Shown here: piece after piece, positions 43,545 to 51,034 of the stretch
Position numbering within the stretch: the stretch's first letter is position 1
Layout: each line of letters starts with the position of its first letter
Assembly: GCA_003150315.1 (NCBI GenBank)
Contig: QAML01000078.1
Span: 1-54,212 of the forward strand
Length of the DNA: 54,212 nucleotides
Direction of reading: 5' to 3'
DNA from: Prevotellaceae bacterium
GTDB lineage: Bacteria; Bacteroidota; Bacteroidia; Bacteroidales; Bacteroidaceae
Program-made: the position numbers and the translations under genes
Notes under the pieces: model-generated
What the model was told of the DNA's origin: nothing
The model's input: the letters and a program-made list of their open reading frames with translations, nothing else
Database searches by the model: none

Positions 43545-44411
43545 ATGAAAAAATTAATTTATAGTGTACTGTGTCTTTCCTTGGCTGTTAGCGTGAATGC
43601 AGCATGTCCCAAGAAAAAGGCAGCTTGCTGCGCAGCAGCACCCAAAGGTACCGTAACTCTTTATTGTTCGCAAGGTTTCCAAGGTCCTGAGAAATGGGAC
43701 AAGTTCAATTTCCCCGTTGACAAAAAAGGCTACATTTCCATTTTTGACGGTAAGAATTTGAACGGTTGGAGAGGTTATGCCAAGAGCTATGTCCCCTCAC
43801 GTTGGGTAATAGAAGACGGAGCTCTTCACTTTATCGGCAATCAGGCTCCCGAAGAGAAACGCAAAGGCAAAGAAGGTGGTGACATCATCTTTGCTCACAA
43901 GTTCAAGAACTTCGAACTTTCTATTGATTGGAAAGTTGGCAAAGCCTGCAACTCCGGTATTTTCTACCTTGCGCAAGAACTTACAAATCAGAATGGCGAT
44001 GTTGAATCTATCGTAGTTTCCGGTTTGGAAAGTCAGGTGCTTGACAATGCCAACCACCCCGATGCCAAATTGGGTAAAGACGGCAACCGTCAGTCATCTT
44101 CTCTTTACGATCTCATTCCTGCAAAACCGCAGAACCAGAAACCATATGGCGAGTGGAACAACACTGTTATCCGTGTTTACAACGGTAACGTTACCCACTA
44201 CCAGAATGGTGTGAAAGTTGTTGAATACAAACTTTGGACTCCTGAATGGACCGCTTTGCTTCAGACAAGTAAATTCAGCGAAAAAGCATGGCCTGCTGCA
44301 TTTGAAGGATTCAACAATGCCGGCGGTGTAAACCATGAAGGTTTCATCGGTCTTCAGGATCACGGCGATGATGTTTGGTTCAAGAACATCAAGGTAAAGA
44401 TTTTGAAATAA
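43545..44411 (+). CDS. DUF1080 (3-keto-disaccharide hydrolase-like) protein 1
   Basis: The 288-residue protein has a signal peptide (LCLSLAVSVNA) and a DUF1080 fold: FDGKNLNGWRG near residue 68, IIFAHKFKNFELSIDWKV, the NSGIFYLAQEL strand, QVLDNANHPDA and QDHGDDVWFKNIKVK at the end. Just after cleavage comes a Cys-bearing stretch (ACPKKKAACCAAAP). DUF1080 proteins act on 3-keto sugars as lyases or hydrolases. It is paralogous to the next gene over most of its length. The frame is open to 43398, but ATG 43545 begins the signal peptide. It lies 22 bases after the Tat-signal oxidoreductase. Confidence 0.92.
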   Translation: MKKLIYSVLCLSLAVSVNAACPKKKAACCAAAPKGTVTLYCSQGFQGPEKWDKFNFPVDKKGYISIFDGKNLNGWRGYAKSYVPSRWVIEDGALHFIGNQAPEEKRKGKEGGDIIFAHKFKNFELSIDWKVGKACNSGIFYLAQELTNQNGDVESIVVSGLESQVLDNANHPDAKLGKDGNRQSSSLYDLIPAKPQNQKPYGEWNNTVIRVYNGNVTHYQNGVKVVEYKLWTPEWTALLQTSKFSEKAWPAAFEGFNNAGGVNHEGFIGLQDHGDDVWFKNIKVKILK

Positions 44412-44433
44412 GTCAACCTAAAAACAACCAATT

Positions 44434-45327
44434 ATGAAACAGACATTATTAACAGTTGCCGCTTGCTTGCTGATTTTCGCTTCATGCGGCAACAAAAACT
44501 GCAAATGCGACTGCAGCTGCGAAAGTTGCAAATGTGCAAAAACAGATTCCGCTACGGGTGATGCTACAGCTGCTCTTGACTATAAAGTTGTAGAGAAACC
44601 TCAGGTTGATATAAGCAAATTGCCTGTTGACAAAGATGGTTACATTACTATCTTTGACGGTAAAACTCTTGACGGTTGGCGTTGCTACGGCAAGGATAAA
44701 GCAGGTTCAGACTGGAATGTTGACGATGGCGCAATTCACCTTAAAGGTTCCGGCAACGGAGAAGGTGGCGGCGTAAACGGCGGCGATATTCTCTTTGCGC
44801 ACAAGTTCAAGAATTTCGAACTTACCTTTGAATACAAAGTTTCCAAGGGTGCTAATTCGGGTGTATTCTACCTTGCACAAGAAGTTACGGTTAACAACAA
44901 TGGCAAGGACGAGTTTATTCCTATCTGGCAGTCTGCTTCGGAATACCAGGTGCTTGACAATGCTAATCACCCCGATGCTCAGCTCGGCGTTGACGGCAAT
45001 CGTCAGTCTGCATCTCTCTATGACATGATTCCTGCAAAGCCTCAGAATGCCAAACCTTACGGTGAATGGAATACCGGTAAGATTATGGTTTACGAAGGAA
45101 CCGTTATCCATGGTCAGAACGGCAAGAATGTTGTGGAATATCACCTTTGGACTCCGAAATGGAAAGAAATGCTTGACAACAGCAAGTTCAAAGCTGACGG
45201 CGACTTCCCCATTGCATACAAATTGCTCCTCAACATGGGCGGCGACAACCACGAAGGTTACATTGCTTTCCAGGATCACGGAGACGATGTTTGGTATCGC
45301 AACGTAAAAGTCAAAGTTCTCAAATAA
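44434..45327 (+). CDS. DUF1080 lipoprotein 2 with Cys-rich N-terminus
   Basis: The 297-residue protein has a lipoprotein signal (MKQTLLTVAACLLIFASC) and right after the lipidated Cys an unusual cluster of cysteines alternating with Lys (CGNKNCKCDCSCESCKCAK, seven Cys). The rest is a DUF1080 domain with FDGKTLDGWRCYG, ILFAHKFKNFELTFEYKV, NSGVFYLAQEV, DNANHPDAQLG and QDHGDDVWYRN. It is a close paralogue of the preceding gene and lies 22 bases after it. Membrane-anchored, it may act on the oxidised glycoside at the outer or inner membrane surface. An intrinsic terminator follows. Confidence 0.92.
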   Translation: MKQTLLTVAACLLIFASCGNKNCKCDCSCESCKCAKTDSATGDATAALDYKVVEKPQVDISKLPVDKDGYITIFDGKTLDGWRCYGKDKAGSDWNVDDGAIHLKGSGNGEGGGVNGGDILFAHKFKNFELTFEYKVSKGANSGVFYLAQEVTVNNNGKDEFIPIWQSASEYQVLDNANHPDAQLGVDGNRQSASLYDMIPAKPQNAKPYGEWNTGKIMVYEGTVIHGQNGKNVVEYHLWTPKWKEMLDNSKFKADGDFPIAYKLLLNMGGDNHEGYIAFQDHGDDVWYRNVKVKVLK

Positions 45328-45349
45328 ACAAAGACTATTATTACAAAGT

Positions 45350-45393
45350 AATGCTGCCGCACGGTTTTAACGCCGGCGGCGGCATTTTTTTTT
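45350..45393 (+). terminator. Intrinsic terminator inside the 3-keto-glycoside-type cluster
   Basis: AATGCTGCCGC (45350-45360) pairs with GCGGCGGCATT (one G-T pair) and is followed by TTTTTTTTT. It lies between the second DUF1080 gene and the isomerase-like gene and may reduce expression of the last two genes. Confidence 0.82.
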
Positions 45394-45413
45394 GAACCAT
45401 TAAATAAGAAATC

Positions 45414-46313
45414 ATGATAAAGAAATTATTCCCTGCAATGCTTGCCGCGCTTCTTGTGCTGCCTTTGCAGATGCAGGCTTCTACTCTGAAAGCCAAACAC
45501 AAAAAGCAGTTTGCTTTGCAGCTATACTCTATTCGCGAGCTTGTACACGAGGGCGACAAAGCCGACTTCCAGAAACTTCTCAATGAGCTTTCTGCCATGG
45601 GATATACAGCTGTTGAAGCTGCAAGTTACGATCAGGGCAAAGGCACAATCTATGGTTTCACTCCCGAAGACTATAAAGCTGCCGTTGAAGCCGCCGGTAT
45701 GGAATCGCTTTCCGCTCATATCGGCAAACCTCTCTCTGACGAAGAACTTAATTCGGGCGATTATTCGCAGTCTCTCGCATGGTGGGACAAAACCATTGCC
45801 GACCAGAAAAAAGCAGGAGTGTCATATATAGTAATGCCTTGGATGAACATCCCCTCAACCTTGAAACAGCTCAATGTTTATTGCGACTATTACAACGAAG
45901 TAGGCAAAAAATGCGCAGCTCAAGGCATCAAGTTCGGATACCATAACCACAAGCACGAGTTTGTAAAGGTTGAAGGACAAACGGCATACGACTACATGCT
46001 TCAGAACACCGATCCCAAATACGTTTTCTTCCAGATTGACCTTTACTGGTGCGTTCGTTCCAACAACAATCCCCTTGATTATTTCAGGAAATACCCCGGA
46101 CGCTTCAAACTTTTCCATGTCAAGGACGAGAATGAGCTTGGCGGAAGCTGCTCTATGGGATTTGACGTGATTTTCAACAATGCTGCCACAGCCGGTTTGG
46201 AATATCCCGTTGTTGAAATAGAACGTTACAGCCACCCTGTTATGCAGGAAGCCAAAGAAAGTGCCGACTATCTCAATGCGGCTCCTTTCGTAAAGAAAAC
46301 ATACAGAAAGTAA
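45414..46313 (+). CDS. Secreted xylose-isomerase-like TIM-barrel protein
   Basis: The 299-residue protein has a signal peptide (LFPAMLAALLVLPLQMQA) followed by an AP-endonuclease 2 / sugar isomerase-epimerase barrel: FALQLYSIRELVHEGD, GYTAVEAAS, FGYHNHKHEF near 175 (metal-binding His), FQIDLYWCVRSNN and YPVVEIERY. In related clusters such a protein acts as hydratase or epimerase on the 3-keto sugar or its enone. It begins just 20 bases past the terminator, and its stop is 16 bases before the third DUF1080 gene. Confidence 0.88.
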   Translation: MIKKLFPAMLAALLVLPLQMQASTLKAKHKKQFALQLYSIRELVHEGDKADFQKLLNELSAMGYTAVEAASYDQGKGTIYGFTPEDYKAAVEAAGMESLSAHIGKPLSDEELNSGDYSQSLAWWDKTIADQKKAGVSYIVMPWMNIPSTLKQLNVYCDYYNEVGKKCAAQGIKFGYHNHKHEFVKVEGQTAYDYMLQNTDPKYVFFQIDLYWCVRSNNNPLDYFRKYPGRFKLFHVKDENELGGSCSMGFDVIFNNAATAGLEYPVVEIERYSHPVMQEAKESADYLNAAPFVKKTYRK

Positions 46314-46329
46314 TTAAAATAGCACTACT

Positions 46330-47100
46330 ATGCGTAAAAAGTACATTATTGCCGTTGCTTTAACGACTTTTGCCGCAACAACGACGCTGTCTGCACAAGA
46401 CAAAAACAAGATGACCCATGAGATGACAGAGTTCTATTCACCGGAACCGCCGGTGGTAACTCCGGGTACGGAAATCAAAGGTGGCGGATTCACAGCCCCT
46501 TCCGATGCCATTGTTCTCTTTGACGGTAAAGACCTTTCCAAATGGGAAAACACCAAGGGCGGTCCTGCCGAATGGAAAGTCAAGGACGGAGTCATAACCG
46601 TGGATAAAAGCAAGGGAGACATCCAGACCAAGGACAAATTTAATGACTTCCAGCTACACATTGAATGGCGTGTGCCGAAAGACATAGAAGGTTCCGACCA
46701 ACTTAGAGGCAACAGCGGCATTTACCTTCAAGGAATGTACGAAGTGCAAGTGCTTGACAACTACAACAACAAGACATACGTCAACGGCATGGCGGGAAGT
46801 ATTTACAAACAGACAGCTCCTCTTGCCAACGCCATGCGTAAACCCGGGGAATGGAACGTTTACGACATAATCTACACCGCCCCCACGTTCAAAGCCAACG
46901 GCACTTATCGCACACGTCCGCACGTTACGGTAATCCAGAACGGCGTGATTCAGCAAAACAACACCGAAATTCTCGGCACGACCGAGTTCATCGGATTGCC
47001 CAGAACCGTTAAACACGGAGCAGGTCCTATTCTGCTGCAGGCGCACGGCGACAAGAGCCAGCCCATAAGCTTCAGAAATATTTGGATAAGAAATTTGTAA
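46330..47100 (+). CDS. DUF1080 protein 3, divergent
   Basis: The 256-residue protein has a signal peptide (AVALTTFAATTTLSAQ). The DUF1080 domain is seen in VLFDGKDLSKWENTKGGPAEW, LHIEWRVP, RGNSGIYLQGMYEVQVLDN and the end ISFRNIWIRNL. It is clearly diverged from the first two DUF1080 proteins and resembles the class found widely in Bacteroidota and Planctomycetes. A different substrate or linkage is likely. It is the last gene of the cluster and is followed by a terminator. Confidence 0.9.
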   Translation: MRKKYIIAVALTTFAATTTLSAQDKNKMTHEMTEFYSPEPPVVTPGTEIKGGGFTAPSDAIVLFDGKDLSKWENTKGGPAEWKVKDGVITVDKSKGDIQTKDKFNDFQLHIEWRVPKDIEGSDQLRGNSGIYLQGMYEVQVLDNYNNKTYVNGMAGSIYKQTAPLANAMRKPGEWNVYDIIYTAPTFKANGTYRTRPHVTVIQNGVIQQNNTEILGTTEFIGLPRTVKHGAGPILLQAHGDKSQPISFRNIWIRNL

Positions 47101-47122
47101 AATTCTATTCCTGATTAATATC

Positions 47123-47165
47123 AAAACAGGTGCAGCATTTTTCTTTGCTGTACCTGTTTTTTTAT
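47123..47165 (+). terminator. Intrinsic terminator of the 3-keto-glycoside-type cluster
   Basis: AACAGGTGCAGCA pairs with TGCTGTACCTGTT (one mismatched or G-T position), loop about 9 bases, followed by a T tract. It begins about 23 bases past the last stop. Confidence 0.85.
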
Positions 47166-47400
47166 GTCCCTACCGCTCACCAAACCAATAAAGTTCGTTG
47201 CTCGAAAAATCTATTCGCTCAAGTAAGCCAAACCATGGACTTTTTGTTTTTATTGCCCAAACTTTCACACGCAATTTCGGCAACGTAGGAACACGCTTCC
47301 GCAACCGGCACAAATTTATTGTTTTGAAATACTTCGCAAACAAGACTTCCCACTACGAATATTCGGTTATTTTTCTTTTTTATGCAATATTCGGAAAAAC

Positions 47401-47481
47401 ACAAGGGACTTCGTGAAAATTACGAGCCATATATTTTAAAATAAGTGCCTTGTATTTTAAAATATATGCCTTATATTTTTT
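47401..47481. repeat. 21-bp-period palindromic repeat element, copy 7
   Basis: Modules at 47401 (ACAAGGGACTTCGTG), 47422 (ACGAGCCATATATTTT), 47443 (AAGTGCCTTGTATTTT, inverted) and 47464 (ATATGCCTTATATTTT, inverted). The tail at 47494-47528 contains TTTGATACACAACAACTTAC and AAAAGGCGCATAAA, nearly the same as the tail after copy 3. Confidence 0.92.
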
Positions 47482-47755
47482 GCCACAACAAACCTTTGAT
47501 ACACAACAACTTACAAAAGGCGCATAAAACGCGGCTAACTATCTGATTTTTCGGCAGTTCCGAATAAATTCAAGAAATCCCGTCCTAATTGCATACTTTT
47601 CGGAACTTGTGAAAATTTATGCAAAAATTCTTGCGTTCGGGAACATATCCGGTTTTTCAACAACATTTTCCACAAAATCAAACACACAAAAAAATATTTG
47701 TCCGACTTTTTGGCTATTATCCCGCCTTTTTATCCGAAAATCCGCTTAAAAGGGT

Positions 47756-47763
47756 TATATTTG
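47756..47763 (+). promoter_or_regulatory. -7 element TATATTTG of the beta-helix gene pair
   Basis: TATATTTGC lies 25 bases before ATG 47788 and matches TAnnTTTG. It excludes the upstream start at 47698. Confidence 0.6.
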
Positions 47764-47787
47764 CATATAATCATATACCAAACCCCC

Positions 47788-48891
47788 ATGAGAAAAAACA
47801 TTTTCCTGTTTGCAGCCATATTGTCGGCGTTTGCATTCACCTCACTCTGCACGCCGCAAGCCGTTGCACAGAAAAAGAGCTACACAAAAAAGATAAGCCA
47901 ACCCCGAAACGAATATGTGGTGGCAACCAAACACGGAGTTCCCGCCGACGGAAAGACAGACGCTTCGGAAGCCATACAGAAACTTATAGACAACAATCCC
48001 AACCGTACAATTTATTTCCCTGACGGCATATATCTTGTATCACGTCCCATCAACACCCCCGCAGACCCGCAGAAAAGCGTGCAACTTGTGCTGTCGAACT
48101 ACGCCGTAATCAAAGCCTCCGGCGCATGGAAAGACGGTGGGGCGGTAATAAAACTCGGCGCAATACATGCCGCCAACGACATTAACACCAACGGAAGCAA
48201 CTACGGGCTTTACGGCGGAATAATCGACGGTTCCGGCTTTGCCGACGGAGTTTCAATTGACGGCGGACGCGAAACAAAAATAGAAAATGTGTCCATTAAG
48301 CACACTCAGATAGGAGTACACGTAAAACGAGGTGCAAACAGCGGTTCGTCCGATGCTGACATTTGCGACGTGAACATAGTGGGCAACGACAAAGCCAATT
48401 CCATTGGTCTTCTTGCCGAAGGAAGCGACAACACATTCACCAACATGCGCATAGCATCCGTAAACATCGGTGTTCTGATAAGGGGCGGCGCGGGAAACAG
48501 CCTTAGAAACATTCATCCGCTATACATATACCACAAGGACCAGAACTATGAAACAAGCTGCGGATTCGTAGTGGAAACCAACAACAACTGGTTTAATTTC
48601 TGCTACAGCGACCAGTTTGCCACAGGTTTCCTCATAAAACACAGCGCATCGGTAAACCTCACCGACTGTTTCTGCTATTGGTACAACGGCAAAGTGTCAT
48701 ATCAAACAGCCATAAGGAGCGAAGGGAAATTCAATTCGCTCGTAGTGGGAATACGCTCCATTTTCAATCAGGACGGAAGCGTTGCCACACTGCTTGATGC
48801 CGAAAAGGGAGGCGACGGAGCCTTGATTCATCCCGTGGCATGGGCTGAAAAATTGTCCGATAAGGACGTAAGCGAAAGCTATAAGAAATAA
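47788..48891 (+). CDS. Secreted right-handed beta-helix protein 1 (pectate-lyase-3-like)
   Basis: The 367-residue protein has a signal peptide (AILSAFAFTSLC...AVAQ) and a Pectate_lyase_3-type opening: ATKHGVPADGKTDASEAIQKLI, then TIYFPDGIYLVSRPINTP. Repeated Asn/Gly-rich strands (YGGIIDGSG, NNWFNFCYSDQFATGF) follow. The DGxTDxxxAIQ pattern is typical of phage- and GH55/GH28-like beta-helices that bind or cleave polysaccharides. No catalytic residues could be assigned. It is about 70 percent alike, by eye, to the next gene. Start at 47788 because the signal peptide begins there. Confidence 0.82.
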   Translation: MRKNIFLFAAILSAFAFTSLCTPQAVAQKKSYTKKISQPRNEYVVATKHGVPADGKTDASEAIQKLIDNNPNRTIYFPDGIYLVSRPINTPADPQKSVQLVLSNYAVIKASGAWKDGGAVIKLGAIHAANDINTNGSNYGLYGGIIDGSGFADGVSIDGGRETKIENVSIKHTQIGVHVKRGANSGSSDADICDVNIVGNDKANSIGLLAEGSDNTFTNMRIASVNIGVLIRGGAGNSLRNIHPLYIYHKDQNYETSCGFVVETNNNWFNFCYSDQFATGFLIKHSASVNLTDCFCYWYNGKVSYQTAIRSEGKFNSLVVGIRSIFNQDGSVATLLDAEKGGDGALIHPVAWAEKLSDKDVSESYKK

Positions 48892-48923
48892 AAACAAACC
48901 ATAACAGATAAAACAAATCTTCA

Positions 48924-50021
48924 ATGAGAAAAAACATTTCCTGCATAGCATTGTTCATGCTTGCACTCGCATTCTCTTTTGCAAACATCGTATCGGCAAC
49001 GGCACGTAAAAAAGATTCCAAGAAAAATCAGCAGTTCACAAACACCTATGTAGTGGTAACCGAGCACGGAGTTCCCTCCGACGGAACAACAGATGCCACC
49101 GAAGCCATACAGAAAGTAATAGACGAAAACCCGAACCGCACCATATTCTTCCCCGACGGCTTGTATCTCATATCACACTCCATAAACACCCCCGCAGAAC
49201 CCACAAAAAGCGTACATCTCGTATTGGGAAACTACGCAGTTCTTAAAGCCACTGGCGATTGGAAGGACGGCGGAGCCATAGTACGCCTCGGCGCAATTCA
49301 CAAAGCAAACAACATATATATAAACGGAAGTAACTACGGACTTAGCGGCGGAATAATCGACGGTTCGAACGTTGCCGACGGAATTTCGATAGACGGCGGC
49401 AGGGAAACAAGAATTGAAAACGTATCCATAAAGCACACCCAGATAGGAATACACATAAAATACGGAGCAAACAACGGCTCTTCGGACGCAGATGTCTGCA
49501 ATGTAAACATCACAGGCAATGGCAAATCAAACTCCAAGGGACTCCTCGTTGAAGGATTCGACAACACTTTCACCAACATGCGCATAGCAAACGTAAACGT
49601 AGGCGTGCACCTGAAAACAGGAGGCAACAGCTTGAAAAACATTCACCCGCTGTTCACTTTCGGCAAAGAACAAACCTACGAAACCAGCGCAGGATTCGTG
49701 ATAGAAAGCACAAACAACTGGTTTAACTACTGCTACAGCGACCAATTCGCCACAGGTTTCAGGATAAAAAAGGGATTCTCCGTAAATCTCACCGACTGTT
49801 TCTGTTTTTGGTACTCGGCAAAAGTCCCCTTCCAAACAGCAATCGAATGCGACGGCAAACTGGAATCGATAGTTACCGGACTGCGTGTGGGATTCAAGAA
49901 AGACTGTCCCAAACTTACGCTTCTGAAAGCAGAAAAAGGCGGCAAGGGAATGCTCGTAAACCACATACAACCCGACTATAACTTTTCGGCAGACGATGTG
50001 AGCAAAGACTATATCAAATAA
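48924..50021 (+). CDS. Secreted right-handed beta-helix protein 2 (paralogue)
   Basis: The 365-residue protein has a signal peptide (FMLALAFSFANIVSATA) and the same beta-helix body as its upstream neighbour: HGVPSDGTTDATEAIQKVI, TIFFPDGLYLISHSINTP, GGIIDGSNVADGISIDGGRET and NNWFNYCYSDQFATGF. The two differ mainly in the signal peptide and the last 60 residues. They lie 32 bases apart in the same orientation and so arose by tandem duplication. Function as above. A terminator-like hairpin follows. Confidence 0.82.
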   Translation: MRKNISCIALFMLALAFSFANIVSATARKKDSKKNQQFTNTYVVVTEHGVPSDGTTDATEAIQKVIDENPNRTIFFPDGLYLISHSINTPAEPTKSVHLVLGNYAVLKATGDWKDGGAIVRLGAIHKANNIYINGSNYGLSGGIIDGSNVADGISIDGGRETRIENVSIKHTQIGIHIKYGANNGSSDADVCNVNITGNGKSNSKGLLVEGFDNTFTNMRIANVNVGVHLKTGGNSLKNIHPLFTFGKEQTYETSAGFVIESTNNWFNYCYSDQFATGFRIKKGFSVNLTDCFCFWYSAKVPFQTAIECDGKLESIVTGLRVGFKKDCPKLTLLKAEKGGKGMLVNHIQPDYNFSADDVSKDYIK

Positions 50022-50050
50022 CGCCGCATATATAAAGCATTCGGGCATAA

Positions 50051-50092
50051 CAAAGGTTTGTGTTTCTTGTTTTTGGGAACACAAGCCTTTGC
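50051..50092 (+). terminator. Probable terminator after the beta-helix pair
   Basis: CAAAGGTTTGTGTT (50051-50064) pairs with AACACAAGCCTTTG (50079-50092), with one G-T pair and a 14-base T-rich loop. No long T tract follows, so termination is less certain. The arm AACACAAGCC resembles the repeat-family modules. Confidence 0.55.
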
Positions 50093-50110
50093 CGTTTGTA
50101 AGAAAATTCG

Positions 50111-50118
50111 TAACTTTG
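50111..50118 (+). promoter_or_regulatory. -7 element TAACTTTG before the glycogen synthase-like gene
   Basis: TAACTTTGC with TTTG at 50088-50091 as -33 element (gap 19). It lies 33 bases before ATG 50144 and would drive the GT5-DUF4270-rfbAC run. Confidence 0.65.
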
Positions 50119-50143
50119 CTCTTACTAAGTAATAGCGACTTAA

Positions 50144-50956
50144 ATGAACGTAAAAAGAGTTTTATTCATCAACCAAGGTATAACCCCATACATACCTGAA
50201 AGCCCTATGGCTAAGGCTGGACGCGAATTGCCGCAGACCATACAGGAAAGCGGACGCGAAATAAGGACATTCCTTCCCCAGTGGGGCTGCATAAACGAAC
50301 GCAGAAATCAATTGCATGAGGTTATACGTCTTTCGGGGATGAATATAATTATCGACGGAAACGACCATTCACTTATTATAAAAGTTGCATCGCTACAGCC
50401 GGCAAGAATGCAGGTGTATTTCATAGACAACGACGACTATTTTGACAAACGCGGAATGGAATGCGACGAAGCAGGAAACGAATACGAGGACAACGGCGAA
50501 AGAGCAATCTTTTATGCTCGCGGCGTTCTCGAAACTGTAAAGAAACTTCGTTGGCGTCCCGACGTGATTCACTGTCAGGGATGGATTTCTGCGGTTGCTC
50601 CCCTTTATATTAAGACAGCCTTTAAGGACGAACCTTCTTTCGACGGCACGAAAGTTGTTTTTGAAATCAACGATGTGAAGCTGAAAAACAATCTTCCCGA
50701 AAATTTCAACTCTTGTCTGGCTACTCGCAACGTTACCAAAACATTCCTCAAGAAAGAAAACCTGAAGTTTGAAAACGCTGACGACCTTCTTAAATTGGGA
50801 ATCAAATTCTCGGATGCCCTTATACTTGGCGCTAACGAGCCTAACAAAGAAGTTGTGGATTATGCCGAAAGCGAGGGAAAACCAGTGCTTCCTTTTGTGG
50901 AAAATCCCGATTATGCCTCCTACTACGGGGACTTCTACGAGAAACTTCTAAGTTAA
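50144..50956 (+). CDS. Short glycogen/starch synthase-like protein (GT5 N-terminal domain only)
   Basis: The 270-residue protein matches the N-terminal catalytic half of GT5 glycogen synthases: RVLFINQGITPYIPESPMAKAGRELPQ near the start, IRTFLPQWG, FIDNDDYFDKRGM and RPDVIHCQGWISAVAPLY. It ends without the C-terminal GT1-type half that holds the ADP-glucose site. Such short versions occur in Bacteroidota, so this is probably not a recent truncation. It begins an operon with the DUF4270 gene 78 bases on. A role in glycan metabolism is inferred; activity alone is doubtful. Confidence 0.8.
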   Translation: MNVKRVLFINQGITPYIPESPMAKAGRELPQTIQESGREIRTFLPQWGCINERRNQLHEVIRLSGMNIIIDGNDHSLIIKVASLQPARMQVYFIDNDDYFDKRGMECDEAGNEYEDNGERAIFYARGVLETVKKLRWRPDVIHCQGWISAVAPLYIKTAFKDEPSFDGTKVVFEINDVKLKNNLPENFNSCLATRNVTKTFLKKENLKFENADDLLKLGIKFSDALILGANEPNKEVVDYAESEGKPVLPFVENPDYASYYGDFYEKLLS

Positions 50957-51034
50957 AGACTTTGCCAAGAAGCGAAGCCGTAGGCAAGCAAATACAATAA
51001 GTATCACCACTTCCCACTTTAACAGAAATTCCAA

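Larger units (their letters stand above)
47101..47787. other. Intergenic region: terminator, repeat copy 7, promoter
   Basis: A 687-base gap. It holds a terminator (47123-47165), a 230-base stretch with nothing recognised, repeat copy 7 with its tail (to about 47528), and the promoter of the next gene. The short reading frames here do not look coding. Confidence 0.6.

Noticed and set aside
47198..47416. A 72-codon open frame before repeat copy 7
   Set aside because: It runs into the repeat, has no domain and no promoter; considered chance.
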